Shown here: positions 1-10,129 of the stretch, piece by piece | How the letters are laid out: the number at the start of each line of letters is the position of its first letter | How positions within the stretch are numbered: position 1 is the first letter of the stretch | Assembly (NCBI RefSeq): GCF_020532665.2 | Contig: NZ_JAIWPG020000008.1 | Location: 124,001-188,000 of the forward strand | DNA length: 64,000 bases | Source of the DNA: Lelliottia sp. WAP21 | Lineage (GTDB): Bacteria; Pseudomonadota; Gammaproteobacteria; Enterobacterales; Enterobacteriaceae | Reading direction: 5' to 3' | Position numbers and translations under genes: made by a program | Notes under the pieces: generated by a model | Told to the model about the DNA's origin: nothing | Database searches by the model: none | What the model saw: only the letters and a program-made list of their open reading frames with translations

Positions 1-532
<532 letters not shown>

Positions 533-646
533 TCACTTCACTGTGGGAAACGAGGAATTTGATTTTTTTTGCGCTTCGTAATTAATGGTTATAAGGTCGG
601 CCAGAACGAAACGTATTGCAAGTTATGTCCGGGTTTTGTGTCCTTG

Positions 647-669
647 AATTTGCACTCTGTCACAAAATT
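647..669 (-). promoter_or_regulatory. CRP binding site of malT
   Basis: Read on the minus strand, TGTGACAGAGTGCAAATT has a perfect TGTGA half-site and a weaker right half. It closely resembles the CRP site of the E. coli malT promoter and lies about 120-145 bases upstream of the malT start. The site is seen in the sequence; function is inferred from the conserved position. Confidence 0.75.
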
Positions 670-997
670 ATCTTTCAGAGGTAAGGAACTTTTCGGAAGG
701 GCCTTTATGCCGCATGGCTACTGGCTTGATTGCATGTAAGGCGGTTATCATGAAACGGGTTTCAGTTGCGTAAAGGTCACCTAAAGTTATTAAAATCCTC
801 CCTGCGTTATCCTGCCTAAATAAAGTACTGAGATAATCCTGATAATAAGAAATATTATTCTCCGTAAGTAATTATTTCGGCGCAGTTTAATTACACTCGA
901 AACCGCATTTCATTTTTTTGACACTCTTCCCGGTTAATCTTCGTCGGACGGGGCACACTCAATCTGCTTACAGAGTGGCCTTGATCACACTTTTACG

Positions 998-1048
998 CTC
1001 ATCCCCGCTACTCCTCCCTGTCTAATCCCCCACAGGAGGAGGAAGAGG
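998..1048 (+). promoter_or_regulatory. MalT boxes of the malPQ promoter
   Basis: Several GGGGA/GGAKGA-type motifs are packed here. GCGGGGATGA reads on the minus strand at 999-1008, GGGAGGAG on minus at 1011-1018, TGGGGGATTA on minus at 1023-1032 and GGAGGA on plus at 1035-1040. The arrangement is close to that of the E. coli malPp promoter, which MalT activates directly. The rest of 527-1110 holds the malT leader and promoter and the malP leader; I see no gene in it. Confidence 0.75.
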
Positions 1049-1110
1049 TGTAATGAGCCAGGCACACTAGCGTCAATATGTTTTCTTTCTCTACAGGATG
1101 CAGATTCCCT

Positions 1111-3504
1111 ATGTCACAGCCTACCTTCAACAAAGCTCAATTTCAGGCTGCCCTGACGCGTCAGTGGCAGCGATTTGGTTTAACTGCTGCAAAAGAGATG
1201 ACGTCGCATCAGTGGTGGCAGGCCGTAAGCGGTGCCCTTGCTGAGCTGCTGAGTGCCCAGCCTGCGGCGAAGCCGGTGAAAGGCCAGCGCCACGTAAACT
1301 ATATTTCGATGGAGTTCCTGATTGGCCGCCTGACGGGGAATAACCTGCTGAACCTGGGCTGGTATCAGGAGGTAAGTGACGTCCTGAACGAGCACAACAT
1401 TCATCTGACCGATTTGCTGGAAGAGGAAACCGATCCCGGTCTGGGCAACGGGGGGCTGGGGCGTCTGGCGGCCTGTTTCCTGGATTCCATGGCAACGGTG
1501 GGGCAATCGGCAACGGGCTACGGCCTGAACTATCAGTACGGTTTGTTCCGTCAGTCTTTTGCGGATGGACATCAGATTGAAGCCCCGGACGACTGGCATC
1601 GTGGCAGCTACCCGTGGTTCCGTCATAATGCCCAGTTGGATGTGAACGTAGGTATCGGCGGGAAGGTGTCGAAACAGGGCCACTGGGAGCCAGGCTTTGT
1701 GATCACCGGGCAGGCGTGGGATCTGCCTGTACTGGGCTACCGGAACGGCATCGCGCAGCCGCTGCGCCTGTGGCAGGCTACGCACGCACACCCATTCAAT
1801 CTGACTAAATTCAACGACGGCGATTTCCTGCGTGCTGAGCAGCAGGGTATCGACGCTGAAAAACTGACCAAAGTACTTTATCCGAACGACAACCATCTGG
1901 CCGGTAAAAAACTGCGTCTGATGCAGCAATATTTCCAGTGTGCCTGTTCTGTCGCCGATATTCTCCGCCGCCATCATCTGGCAGGCCGTAAACTGGCTGA
2001 GTTGCCTGATTTTGAGGTCATTCAGCTTAACGACACACACCCGACGATTGCTATTCCTGAGCTTCTGCGCGTATTGCTCGACGAACACCAGCTGGACTGG
2101 GATGCCGCCTGGGCTATCACCAGCCGTACCTTTGCCTATACTAACCACACCCTGATGCCAGAGGCGCTGGAGTGTTGGGATGAGAAGCTGGTTAAAGCGT
2201 TGCTGCCGCGCCATATGCAGATTATCAACACCATTAACGACCAGTTTAAAAAGCAGGTGAATAAAACCTGGCCGGGTGATAAAGCCGTCTGGGCGAAGCT
2301 GGCGGTGGTGCACGATAAGCAGGTCCGCATGGCGAACATGTGCGTGGTGAGCGGTTTTGCGGTCAACGGCGTGGCTGCGCTGCACTCCGATCTGGTGGTG
2401 AAAGATCTATTCCCGGAATATCACCAGCTGTGGCCGAACAAATTCCATAATGTGACCAACGGCATCACGCCGCGTCGCTGGATCAAACAGTGCAACCCGG
2501 CACTGGCTGATTTACTGGATAAAACGCTGAAAAAAGAGTGGGCTAACGATCTCGACCAGCTTATCAATCTTGAAAAGTATGCGGATGACGCGACGTTCCG
2601 CGAGAAGTACCGCGAGATTAAGCGGGAAAATAAAGTGCGGCTGGCAGCGTTCGTGAAAGTGCGCACCGGTATTGAAATCAATCCGAACGCCATTTTTGAT
2701 ATTCAGATTAAGCGTCTGCACGAGTACAAACGTCAGCACCTTAACCTGCTGCATATTCTGGCGCTGTACAAAGAGATCCGCGAGAACCCGCAGGCTGACC
2801 GCGTGCCACGTGTGTTCCTGTTTGGGGCGAAAGCGGCACCGGGCTACTACCTTGCAAAGAATATTATTCTGGCCATTAATAAAGTGGCGCAAGCGGTTAA
2901 CAACGATCCGAAAGTCGGTGACAAACTGAAAGTGGTCTTCCTGCCGGATTATTGTGTCTCCGCAGCGGAACTCCTGATCCCGGCAGCGGATGTTTCTGAG
3001 CAGATCTCCACTGCCGGTAAAGAGGCCTCCGGGACGGGCAACATGAAGCTGGCCCTGAACGGCGCGCTGACCGTGGGAACGCTTGACGGTGCGAACGTCG
3101 AAATTGCCGAGCAGGTGGGTGAAGAAAACATCTTTATCTTTGGTCATACCGTGGAACAGGTTAAAGCGATCAAAGCCAAAGGCTACGATCCGGTGAAATG
3201 GCGTAAGAAAGACAAAATGCTGGATGCGGTATTAAAAGAGCTGGAAAGCGGCAAATACAGCGACGGTGATAAGCACGCGTTTGACCAGATGCTGCACAGC
3301 ATGGACAAACACGGGGGTGACCCGTATCTGGTGATGGCTGACTTTACCGCTTACGTTGAAGCACAAAAGCAGGTCGATGTGCTCTACCGCGATCAGGACG
3401 CCTGGACCCGTGCGTGCATTCTGAATACGGCACGCTGCGGCATGTTTAGCTCCGATCGCTCAATTCGTGATTATCAGGCCCGTATCTGGCAGGCAAAACG
3501 CTAA
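1111..3504 (+). CDS. malP: Maltodextrin phosphorylase
   Basis: Cytoplasmic PLP enzyme that releases glucose-1-phosphate from the non-reducing end of maltodextrins. The 797 residues equal the E. coli MalP length. The PLP-lysine region [12 protein letters not shown] and the family signature around EASGTGN are present. An upstream in-frame ATG at 1078 is rejected: the family begins MSQP, and an AGGA ribosome site lies at 1095-1098 before the ATG at 1111. It is the first gene of the MalT-activated malPQ operon and is followed by malQ after 9 bases. Confidence 0.97.
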   Translation: MSQPTFNKAQFQAALTRQWQRFGLTAAKEMTSHQWWQAVSGALAELLSAQPAAKPVKGQRHVNYISMEFLIGRLTGNNLLNLGWYQEVSDVLNEHNIHLTDLLEEETDPGLGNGGLGRLAACFLDSMATVGQSATGYGLNYQYGLFRQSFADGHQIEAPDDWHRGSYPWFRHNAQLDVNVGIGGKVSKQGHWEPGFVITGQAWDLPVLGYRNGIAQPLRLWQATHAHPFNLTKFNDGDFLRAEQQGIDAEKLTKVLYPNDNHLAGKKLRLMQQYFQCACSVADILRRHHLAGRKLAELPDFEVIQLNDTHPTIAIPELLRVLLDEHQLDWDAAWAITSRTFAYTNHTLMPEALECWDEKLVKALLPRHMQIINTINDQFKKQVNKTWPGDKAVWAKLAVVHDKQVRMANMCVVSGFAVNGVAALHSDLVVKDLFPEYHQLWPNKFHNVTNGITPRRWIKQCNPALADLLDKTLKKEWANDLDQLINLEKYADDATFREKYREIKRENKVRLAAFVKVRTGIEINPNAIFDIQIKRLHEYKRQHLNLLHILALYKEIRENPQADRVPRVFLFGAKAAPGYYLAKNIILAINKVAQAVNNDPKVGDKLKVVFLPDYCVSAAELLIPAADVSEQISTAGKEASGTGNMKLALNGALTVGTLDGANVEIAEQVGEENIFIFGHTVEQVKAIKAKGYDPVKWRKKDKMLDAVLKELESGKYSDGDKHAFDQMLHSMDKHGGDPYLVMADFTAYVEAQKQVDVLYRDQDAWTRACILNTARCGMFSSDRSIRDYQARIWQAKR

Positions 3505-3513
3505 GGAAGCACG

Positions 3514-5601
3514 ATGGAGACCAAACGTCTGGATAATGCCGCGCTGGCGGCGGGGATCAGCCCCAGTTACATCAATGCTCACGGCAAACCGCAGTCAATT
3601 GGTGCTGAGACCAAAAAACGTTTGCTGGATGCGATGCACAAAACCACCACCGTCGCGAAAGCGGCGGTCACGCCGGTGCCTGTCGTTAAGGTCTTCACTG
3701 CCGGTAAAAAAATGCCGCTGCCGGTGCAGGGCCACGGGGAGTTCCAGTGGCTGCTGACGACTGAACAGGGGCAGGAACATAAAGGCCATGTCGCGGGCGG
3801 CAAAGCGCTCAACCTTCCGGCGAAGTTGCCGGAGGGGTATCACACCCTGACGCTGAGCCAGGGTGAGGCGCGTTTTGAATGCCGGGTGATTGTGGCCCCG
3901 AAGCGTTGTTATGAGCCGCAGGCGCTGCTCGACGGCAAAAAACTGTGGGGTGCCTGTGTGCAGCTCTACACTCTGCGCTCGGACGATAACTGGGGAATTG
4001 GCGACTTCGGCGATCTGAAAAAGATGCTGACTGAAGTAGGCAAACGCGGTGGGGCCTTCATTGGCCTTAACCCGATTCACGCGCTGTATCCGGCGAATCC
4101 GGAAAGCGCCAGCCCCTATAGCCCCTCGTCGCGCCGATGGCTGAACGTGATTTACATCGACGTGAACGCGTTAGACGATTTTAAAAACAGCAAAGAGGCA
4201 CAGGCGTGGTGGAAGCTCGCCACGACCAGGCAGATGCTGAAACAGGCTCGGGAAGCGGAGTGGGTTGATTACGCCGCCGTCACGTCGTTAAAAATGGCGG
4301 CGCTGCGCCTTGCCTGGAAAGGTTTTGCTAAGCGCGACGATGAGCAGATGGCGGCTTTCCGTCAGTTCGTCACCCAGGAAGGCGAGAGCCTGTACTGGCA
4401 AGCCGCGTTTGATGCGATACATGCTTATCAGGTGAAAGAGGATGAGATGCGCTGGGGCTGGCCGGTCTGGCCTGAGGCATATCAATCTGTCGACTCACCG
4501 GAGGTGAAAGCGTTTTGCCAGAAGCATGCTGATGAAGTGGACTTTTTCCTTTGGCTGCAATGGCTGGCGTACAGCCAGTTTGCCGCATGCTGGCAGGAAA
4601 GCCAGGGTTACAAGATGCCGATTGGCCTGTACCGCGACCTCGCCGTTGGCGTGGCGGAAGGCGGGGCGGAAACCTGGTGTGATCGTGACCTGTACTGTCT
4701 GAAAGCCTCCGTCGGCGCACCGCCAGATATTCTCGGCCCGTTGGGTCAGAACTGGGGTTTACCGCCGATGGATCCGCATGTGATGGCGGCACGTGGCTAT
4801 CAGCCTTTCATCGATTTACTGCGTGCTAACATGCAAAACTGCGGGGCGCTTCGCATTGATCATGTGATGTCCGTGTTGCGTCTGTGGTGGATCCCGTACG
4901 GCGAAACGGCCGATCACGGTGCTTATGTTCAGTATCCCGTTGATGACCTGCTCTCTCTCCTTGCCCTCGAAAGTCAGCGCCATAACTGCATGGTGATTGG
5001 CGAAGACCTTGGGACCGTCCCGGTTGAAATCGTGAGTAAATTACGCGAAAGTGGCGTTTATTCATACAAAGTACTTTATTTCGAGAGCGATGATGAGAAG
5101 ACGTTCCGTGCGCCGAAAGCGTACCCTGAACAATCAATGGCTGTCGCGACAACGCATGATCTTCCTACGCTGCGAGGCTATTGGGAAAGTGGCGATCTCA
5201 CGCTTGGCAAAACGTTAGGGCTTTATCCAGACGAAGTGGTGCTACGGGGGTTGTATCAGGATCGCGAGCTGGCGAAACAGGGCTTGCTGGACGCTCTGCA
5301 TAAGCACGGCTGTCTGCCAAAACGCACCGGGCATAAGGCTTCACTGATGGCGATGACCGCCACGTTAAACCGTGGGATGCAGCGCTACATTGCCGACAGC
5401 AACAGTGCGCTCCTGGGCCTGCAGCCGGAAGACTGGCTGGGCATGGCGGAGCCGGTGAACATCCCGGGCACCAGCTATCAGTACAAGAACTGGCGGCGCA
5501 AACTTTCCACCAGTCTGGAAAAGATGTTTGCCGATGATGGGGTGAACAAGCTGATTAAAGATTTGGATAAGCGCAGAAGGGCGGTAACGAAGAAGCGGTA
5601 A
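3514..5601 (+). CDS. malQ: 4-alpha-glucanotransferase (amylomaltase)
   Basis: GH77 enzyme that transfers glucanosyl units between maltodextrins, producing glucose and longer dextrins that MalP can use. It has 695 residues against 694 in E. coli. The GH77 motifs are visible: ALRIDHVMS (nucleophile Asp), VIGEDLGTVP (acid/base Glu) and ATTHDLPTL (third carboxylate). It starts 9 bases after malP behind AAGGAAG. A hairpin terminator follows at 5643-5674. Confidence 0.97.
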   Translation: METKRLDNAALAAGISPSYINAHGKPQSIGAETKKRLLDAMHKTTTVAKAAVTPVPVVKVFTAGKKMPLPVQGHGEFQWLLTTEQGQEHKGHVAGGKALNLPAKLPEGYHTLTLSQGEARFECRVIVAPKRCYEPQALLDGKKLWGACVQLYTLRSDDNWGIGDFGDLKKMLTEVGKRGGAFIGLNPIHALYPANPESASPYSPSSRRWLNVIYIDVNALDDFKNSKEAQAWWKLATTRQMLKQAREAEWVDYAAVTSLKMAALRLAWKGFAKRDDEQMAAFRQFVTQEGESLYWQAAFDAIHAYQVKEDEMRWGWPVWPEAYQSVDSPEVKAFCQKHADEVDFFLWLQWLAYSQFAACWQESQGYKMPIGLYRDLAVGVAEGGAETWCDRDLYCLKASVGAPPDILGPLGQNWGLPPMDPHVMAARGYQPFIDLLRANMQNCGALRIDHVMSVLRLWWIPYGETADHGAYVQYPVDDLLSLLALESQRHNCMVIGEDLGTVPVEIVSKLRESGVYSYKVLYFESDDEKTFRAPKAYPEQSMAVATTHDLPTLRGYWESGDLTLGKTLGLYPDEVVLRGLYQDRELAKQGLLDALHKHGCLPKRTGHKASLMAMTATLNRGMQRYIADSNSALLGLQPEDWLGMAEPVNIPGTSYQYKNWRRKLSTSLEKMFADDGVNKLIKDLDKRRRAVTKKR

Positions 5602-5605
5602 TTTT

Positions 5606-5634
5606 CCCTCACCCTCTCCGAAAAGGAGAGGGAA
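5606..5634. repeat. CCCTCTCC palindromic repeat copy
   Basis: CCCTCTCC-gaaa-GGAGAGGG inverted repeat just after malQ. Similar copies with the same core occur at 18243-18288, 41396-41419 and 56050-56150, so it is a dispersed intergenic palindrome. It may also act as a 3'-end hairpin. Confidence 0.6.
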
Positions 5635-5642
5635 GAGCATAG

Positions 5643-5674
5643 AGGCCGGATAAGCGTTGCTATCCGGCCTTTTT
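5643..5674. terminator. Terminator between malQ and gntT
   Basis: AGGCCGGATA and TATCCGGCCT form a perfect 10-bp stem with an 8-base loop, followed by a T tract on the plus strand. The genes converge here, so it terminates malPQ and possibly gntT read-through. Confidence 0.8.
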
Positions 5675-5677
5675 ACA

Positions 5678-6994
5678 TCAGAGCGCCATATTCAGCAGCA
5701 GACAACCTACCAGGCCGCACACTGAAATAATGGTTTCCAGCATTGACCAGGACTTGATGGTTTCACCGATGGTCAGGTTGAAGTACTCCTTGAACAGCCA
5801 GAAGCCAGGATCGTTCACGTGAGAGAAAATGACGCTACCGGAACCGACCGCAATAACCATCAATTCCGGGCTGACGCCGGTGGTGGCAATCAGTGGCGCC
5901 ACAATCCCGCCTGCCGTGATTGCGGCCACGGTGGCAGAACCCAACGCGATACGCAGAACGGCGGCGATAGACCAGGCCATCAGCAGCGGAGAGATGTTGG
6001 TGTCATGCATCATAGAGGCGATGTATTTATCCACGCCGCTGTCGACCAGAACCTGTTTGAACGCACCGCCACCCCCGATGATCAGCAGCATCATGGCAAT
6101 GATTTTGATGGCTGACGTCAGCGTGTCGTTAATCTGATCCATGGAACGACCACGGTTCAGACCAAAAGTGAAGAGTGCAATCAGCACGGCAATCAGCGTC
6201 GCCATCACCGGATCGCCCAGGAACTCGGCAACGGAGAGGAAGGCGTGACCTTTTGGCAGCACCATTTCAGCCACGGCACGCATCGCCATCAGCACGACCG
6301 GCACCAGTGAGGTCCAGACGCTGACGCCAAAGCTTGGCATCTCTTCTTCGGTAAAGGTTTTCGCGCTGTACAGTCCTTCAGGAATCGGTTTGTCGATGCC
6401 TTTCAGGCAGCGAGCAAAGACCGGACCCGCCAGAATCACCGTTGGGATGGCCAGAATCGTACCAAACAGCAGGGTTTTACCCATGTCCGCATGGAAGATG
6501 GTCGCGATGGCGGTTGGGCCCGGGTGGGGAGGCAGGAAGCCGTGGGTCACGGACAGCGCAGCCGCCATCGGTACACCGACGTACAGCAGCGGAATGTTCG
6601 CCGCCGCCGCGATGGTGAACACCAGAGGCAGCATCAGCACGAAGCCCACTTCGTAGAATAGCGCGAAACCGACGGTAAAACCGGTCAACACAACGGCCCA
6701 CTGAATGTGCTGTTTACCAAATTTGGCAATCAGCGTGGTTGCGATACGTTGTGCGCCCCCGCAGTCTGCCAGCATTTTGCCGAGCATTGCGCCGAAGCCC
6801 ATGATCAGCGCCAGGCTGCCCAGGGTTCCGCCGACGCCGGCTTTAATGGAGCTGATAACTTTTACCAGCGGCATTCCTTGCATCAGACCGACGGCAAGTG
6901 CCACCAGAATCAGAGCGATAAATCCGTTCAGTTTGAAACGGATCATCAAGAGCAGTAATAAAACAACACCGATAGCGACGATGACTAATGGCAT
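5678..6994 (-). CDS. gntT: High-affinity gluconate:H+ symporter
   Basis: Inner-membrane gluconate permease of the GntP family. It has 438 residues, the E. coli GntT length, and is nearly identical to it. The hydrophobic profile fits about a dozen membrane segments, and HGFLPPHPGPTAIA is the family signature. It is monocistronic and convergent with malQ. Two GntR-type operators upstream (7155-7170 and 7013-7028) point to repression by GntR relieved by gluconate. Confidence 0.96.
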   Translation of the reverse strand: MPLVIVAIGVVLLLLLMIRFKLNGFIALILVALAVGLMQGMPLVKVISSIKAGVGGTLGSLALIMGFGAMLGKMLADCGGAQRIATTLIAKFGKQHIQWAVVLTGFTVGFALFYEVGFVLMLPLVFTIAAAANIPLLYVGVPMAAALSVTHGFLPPHPGPTAIATIFHADMGKTLLFGTILAIPTVILAGPVFARCLKGIDKPIPEGLYSAKTFTEEEMPSFGVSVWTSLVPVVLMAMRAVAEMVLPKGHAFLSVAEFLGDPVMATLIAVLIALFTFGLNRGRSMDQINDTLTSAIKIIAMMLLIIGGGGAFKQVLVDSGVDKYIASMMHDTNISPLLMAWSIAAVLRIALGSATVAAITAGGIVAPLIATTGVSPELMVIAVGSGSVIFSHVNDPGFWLFKEYFNLTIGETIKSWSMLETIISVCGLVGCLLLNMAL

Positions 6995-7012
6995 GATTGA
7001 CCTGGCCTATGA

Positions 7013-7028
7013 ATTGTTATGGGTAACG
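7013..7028 (-). promoter_or_regulatory. Second GntR operator of gntT (downstream)
   Basis: On the minus strand ACGTTACCCATAACAA matches the GntR consensus ATGTTACC-N-GTAACAT moderately. It lies about 140 bases downstream of the first operator, as in E. coli gntT, where a second operator sits inside the leader. Confidence 0.55.
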
Positions 7029-7154
7029 TCATTGTTTCAACGACAATTTCCGATCGTCCCAACTGGGAACAGAGTGTTAACGGCACTAATACTGATCGCC
7101 TGTGAAACTATCTAGTTTAGACGGCTGTTATGAGTGTGCTTAGTGTCCATAGCG

Positions 7155-7170
7155 ATGATACGGGTAACAT
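7155..7170 (-). promoter_or_regulatory. GntR operator at the gntT promoter
   Basis: On the minus strand ATGTTACCCGTATCAT is an imperfect palindrome identical, as recalled, to the E. coli gntT operator that overlaps the -10 region. It lies about 160 bases upstream of the gntT start. The rest of the 6995-7341 gap holds the gntT leader and, at 7253-7327, a pair of REP-like palindromes. Confidence 0.75.
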
Positions 7171-7252
7171 GCGGTGAATGAGAATCACCCAGGGCGGTAA
7201 AATGTTATTTATGAGACGCAGGTCAACATCCAGAGAGGGGGCAGGCAAAGAA

Positions 7253-7327
7253 AAGCCGGGTAGTGGCTTCGCCAAACCCGGCCTGGAATGCGCTATGCAG
7301 GCCCGGTAAGCGAAGCGCTACCGGGTC
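7253..7327. repeat. Pair of REP-like palindromes (BIME-like)
   Basis: Two imperfect palindromes stand side by side. GCCGGGT (7255-7261) pairs with ACCCGGC (7276-7282) around an inner GGC-ttc-GCC, and CCCGGTA (7302-7308) pairs with TACCGGG (7319-7325) around GCG-aa-GCGC. They sit just downstream of nfuA and upstream of gntT, the usual 3'-end position for REP elements. Confidence 0.75.
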
Positions 7328-7341
7328 ATACAGAGGGGAAA

Positions 7342-7917
7342 TTAGTAGTAAGAGTGCTCGCCGCGCTGGTGTTCCGTTAAATCACGAACGCCTTTCAGCT
7401 CAGGGAATTCTGCCAGCATCTGCTTTTCGATCCCTTCTTTCAGGGTCACGTCGACCATGGAGCAGCCGTTACAACCGCCACCGAATTGCAGAATGGCTAA
7501 GCCATCTTCGGTGATTTCCATCAGCGTAACGCGACCACCGTGGCCCGCCAGCTGTGGGTTAATTTGTGATTGCAGCAGATATTCCACGCGTTCCATCAGC
7601 GGGGCATCATCAGACACTTTACGCATTTTCGCGTTCGGTGCTTTCAGCGTCAGCTGAGAACCCAGCTGGTCGGTCACAAAATCGATCTCCGCATCGTCAA
7701 GATACGGCGCGCTCAGCTCATCGACATAGGCGGTAAGCTGCTCGAATTTAAGGGCAGTGTCTGTTGCTTCCACAGCGTCCGGAGGACAATAAGAGACGCC
7801 GCATTCTGCATTCGGTGTGCCTGGATTGATCACAAACACGCGGATCTGGGTCCCTTCTTCCTGATTTGCCAACAGTTTGGCAAAGTGCGCTTGTGCAGAA
7901 TCGGAAATACGGATCAT
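7342..7917 (-). CDS. nfuA: Fe-S biogenesis protein NfuA
   Basis: Carrier that receives and delivers 4Fe-4S clusters to apoproteins under oxidative stress or iron limitation. It has 191 residues as in E. coli. The N-terminal half is a degenerate A-type carrier domain; the C-terminal Nfu domain carries the cluster-binding CxxC in [11 protein letters not shown] (about residues 149 and 152). It lies 60 bases after gntX on the same strand. Confidence 0.97.
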   Translation of the reverse strand: MIRISDSAQAHFAKLLANQEEGTQIRVFVINPGTPNAECGVSYCPPDAVEATDTALKFEQLTAYVDELSAPYLDDAEIDFVTDQLGSQLTLKAPNAKMRKVSDDAPLMERVEYLLQSQINPQLAGHGGRVTLMEITEDGLAILQFGGGCNGCSMVDVTLKEGIEKQMLAEFPELKGVRDLTEHQRGEHSYY

Positions 7918-7977
7918 AGGTTCGGCCTAATAGTTGACTAAAATACCAGGTTTTATCATACGCCCATCGGAAAAGGG

Positions 7978-8661
7978 CTACAAGGTACGACACAGACACC
8001 ATACCTGAACAGACGCGGCCCCGCTTTGCAAAAGCAGTCGGGAAAGTTCCGCTACGGTACTGCCTGTGGTGACGACATCATCCACAATCGCGATATGGCG
8101 GCCCGTCACCGCAATTTCAAGGCGAAAGGCATTTTTGAGATTCCTTTTGCGCAGCGGTGCACTCAGCTGATGCTGAACGGCGGTCGCTTTGACGCGCCGC
8201 AGCGCGCCGGGGTAATAGTCGCAACCCAGCCAGTGGGCGAGGGGGCGACAGAGAAGGTCGCTTTGGTTATATCCCCGTCGCCAGTGGCGGCGTGCGTAGA
8301 GGGGGACATTCACCAGCAAATCGACCTTCGGCAGCGATCGCGTGCGTATTGCGAAAAGCACATTCAGTAACAGCAGCCGGGCCAGGGGCCGCCCAAGCTG
8401 GCACTGACGGGTAAATTTCAGTTTATGAATGAGCTTGCTCAGCGGTGGGAGGTAATTGTCAACGGCCACCAACGCGCGCCAGGGGGGCGGTTTTTGCAGG
8501 CATCGTCCGCAGGGCCAGCGACTATCAACAGCGGGCAAACCACATACAGGGCAGCCCGGCGGGCGCGTTCTGAACGCGTGGCTACAGACAGAGCATATTC
8601 CCCAGTGGCTCAACGAGAGGGGCATTCGGCATAGCCAGCACAAGCCAGGCACTGATAGCAT
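7978..8661 (-). CDS. gntX: GntX/ComF-family phosphoribosyltransferase-like protein
   Basis: ComF-family protein, named for a link to gluconate utilisation and related to competence protein ComF. The 227 residues from MLSVPGLCWLC match E. coli GntX. Four N-terminal cysteines in CxxC pairs (WLCRMPL, GICSVC, CPVCGLP, CGRC) suggest a zinc ribbon. The phosphoribosyltransferase motif VDDVVTTGST is near the C-terminus. A longer frame to 8826 exists, but an AAGGAGG site lies directly before 8661. It is divergent from bioH with 36 bases between starts. Confidence 0.93.
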   Translation of the reverse strand: MLSVPGLCWLCRMPLSLSHWGICSVCSHAFRTRPPGCPVCGLPAVDSRWPCGRCLQKPPPWRALVAVDNYLPPLSKLIHKLKFTRQCQLGRPLARLLLLNVLFAIRTRSLPKVDLLVNVPLYARRHWRRGYNQSDLLCRPLAHWLGCDYYPGALRRVKATAVQHQLSAPLRKRNLKNAFRLEIAVTGRHIAIVDDVVTTGSTVAELSRLLLQSGAASVQVWCLCRTL

Positions 8662-8697
8662 AGACAACCTCCTTGTCAGATAAGAGAACAATAACCG

Positions 8698-9471
8698 ATG
8701 AAGAATCTTTGGTGGCAGACCCTTGGTACGGGAAATTGTCATCTTGTGCTGCTGCACGGATGGGGACTGAATGCCGATGTATGGCATGGGGTTCAGGAGG
8801 AACTGGCCTCGCAATTTACGCTGCATCTGGTGGACTTACCCGGCTTTGGGCGTAGCCACGATTTCCCGGCGATGTCGCTTGATGAGATGGCGACAACGGT
8901 GCTGCAACACGCCCCGCAAAAGGCGATCTGGCTGGGCTGGAGTCTGGGTGGGCTGGTGGCAAGCCAGATTGCATTAACGCATCCGGCACGCGTTCAGGCC
9001 CTGGTCACCGTGGCCTCGTCTCCCTGTTTTTGCGCGCATGACGAATGGCCTGGCATAAGACAGGAGGTGCTTGCGAGTTTTCAGCAGCAGCTAAGCGAAG
9101 ATTTCCAGCGTACGGTGGAGCGTTTCTTAGCGCTGCAAACCATGGGGACCGAGACGGCGCGGCAGGATGCACGCACTCTCAAGCAAAAGGTGCTTTCGCT
9201 CCCTATGCCGGAGGTGGAGGTGCTCAACGGCGGGCTGGAGATCCTCAAAACAGCCGATCTGCGTGAGCCACTGGCCGCATTGACGATGCCGCATCTGCGC
9301 ATCTACGGCTATCTGGACGGGCTGGTGCCGCGCAAAGTGGTGCCGCTTCTGGATGAACGGTGGCCGCAAAGTGAATCTATTGTCATGGCTAAAGCGGCGC
9401 ATGCCCCGTTTATTTCGCATCCAGACGCATTTTGCGCGGTATTAACAACGTTACGTCAGCGCCTTGCATGA
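8698..9471 (+). CDS. bioH: Pimeloyl-ACP methyl ester carboxylesterase
   Basis: Alpha/beta hydrolase that removes the methyl group from pimeloyl-ACP methyl ester, ending the BioC-BioH pimelate route to biotin. It has 257 residues. The catalytic triad is visible: Ser82 in GWSLGG, Asp207 in YLDGLV and His235 in KAAHAPF, the same numbers as in E. coli. It stands alone, divergent from gntX. Confidence 0.97.
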   Translation: MKNLWWQTLGTGNCHLVLLHGWGLNADVWHGVQEELASQFTLHLVDLPGFGRSHDFPAMSLDEMATTVLQHAPQKAIWLGWSLGGLVASQIALTHPARVQALVTVASSPCFCAHDEWPGIRQEVLASFQQQLSEDFQRTVERFLALQTMGTETARQDARTLKQKVLSLPMPEVEVLNGGLEILKTADLREPLAALTMPHLRIYGYLDGLVPRKVVPLLDERWPQSESIVMAKAAHAPFISHPDAFCAVLTTLRQRLA

Positions 9472-9582
9472 TTGTTTTCCGCTCAGCCTGGCAAAAGTTG
9501 CGGGGTGCAACAATACTCTTTATGTCGTTATGGCGGTGACGCCTGCGATAAACACAATTACCATTAGATGGAGAGTATGGAT

Positions 9583-9852
9583 ATGAAACTTGTCACAGGA
9601 ATTGTCGCTTCACTGGTTATTGGGTCACTGTCTTTTGGTGCTTTTGCGGCGAAAGAGCTGCAACGTGACGAAGCTAAAAAAATGAACCTGACTAAAGTCG
9701 GAGACGTGTCGACATCTGACAAAACGGCACCGATGGATGCCAAAAAAGAGCTTTCAGACAAAGCAGATAAAATGGGCGGCACCTACTATGTAATCACCAG
9801 CGGCACGAAAAACGAGAAAGATATTCGTGCAACGGCAGAAGTGTTCAAGTAA
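9583..9852 (+). CDS. Small periplasmic DUF1471 (YdgH/BhsA-like) protein
   Basis: An 89-residue protein with a Sec signal peptide (MKLVTGIVASLVIGSLSFGAF-AA, cleavage after residue 23 or so) and a mature part whose end, GTYYVITSGTKNEKDIRATAEVFK, is typical of the DUF1471/YdgH fold (BhsA, McbA, YhcN). Family members answer stress, metal or biofilm signals; the role of this one is unknown. The ATG at 9583 is preferred because GGAGAG at 9570-9575 is well spaced; ATGs at 9568 and 9577 are alternatives. E. coli has rpnA (yhgA) here instead. A hairpin GGCGCTTC/GAAGCGCC (9873-9896) without a T tract follows and overlaps the end of feoC. Confidence 0.8.
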   Translation: MKLVTGIVASLVIGSLSFGAFAAKELQRDEAKKMNLTKVGDVSTSDKTAPMDAKKELSDKADKMGGTYYVITSGTKNEKDIRATAEVFK

Positions 9853-9883
9853 TCCGTTATTGAATACCTGATGGCGCTTCAGC

Positions 9884-10120
9884 TTATCGAAGCGCCCACC
9901 ACTCCCTGAGACAGGCCTTTCCTTCCGGACAGCTTTTACAGCTGCCAGATAAACAACTGTTCGGCTCTTCCTGAATGCGTATGGCTTTGCCCATGGCTTC
10001 CAGTCTTTCCAGCATGGCATCGATCATCGGCTGCGGCGTATTCAGGGAATGGCTCAGCTGTGTCGCCTCCATTCGCCCTCGTAGCGCCAGTAAATCACGA
10101 ACCTGAATCATTGATGCCAT
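9884..10120 (-). CDS. feoC: Ferrous iron transport protein FeoC
   Basis: Small winged-helix protein of 78 residues that protects FeoB from FtsH proteolysis and can bind an Fe-S cluster. Four cysteines ([16 protein letters not shown]) lie near the C-terminus, as in E. coli FeoC. It is the last gene of feoABC, 9 bases after feoB. Confidence 0.95.
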   Translation of the reverse strand: MASMIQVRDLLALRGRMEATQLSHSLNTPQPMIDAMLERLEAMGKAIRIQEEPNSCLSGSCKSCPEGKACLREWWALR

Positions 10121-10129
10121 GGGAACCTC

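Noticed and set aside
1180..2385. 401-codon open frame antisense to malP
   Set aside because: It lies entirely inside malP on the other strand, has no family character and no ribosome site. Long antisense frames are expected in genes rich in G/C at codon position 3.
9873..9896. GGCGCTTC/GAAGCGCC hairpin as a terminator for the DUF1471 gene or feoC
   Set aside because: The stem is good, but neither strand has a T tract after it and it overlaps the feoC stop; left as a note only.
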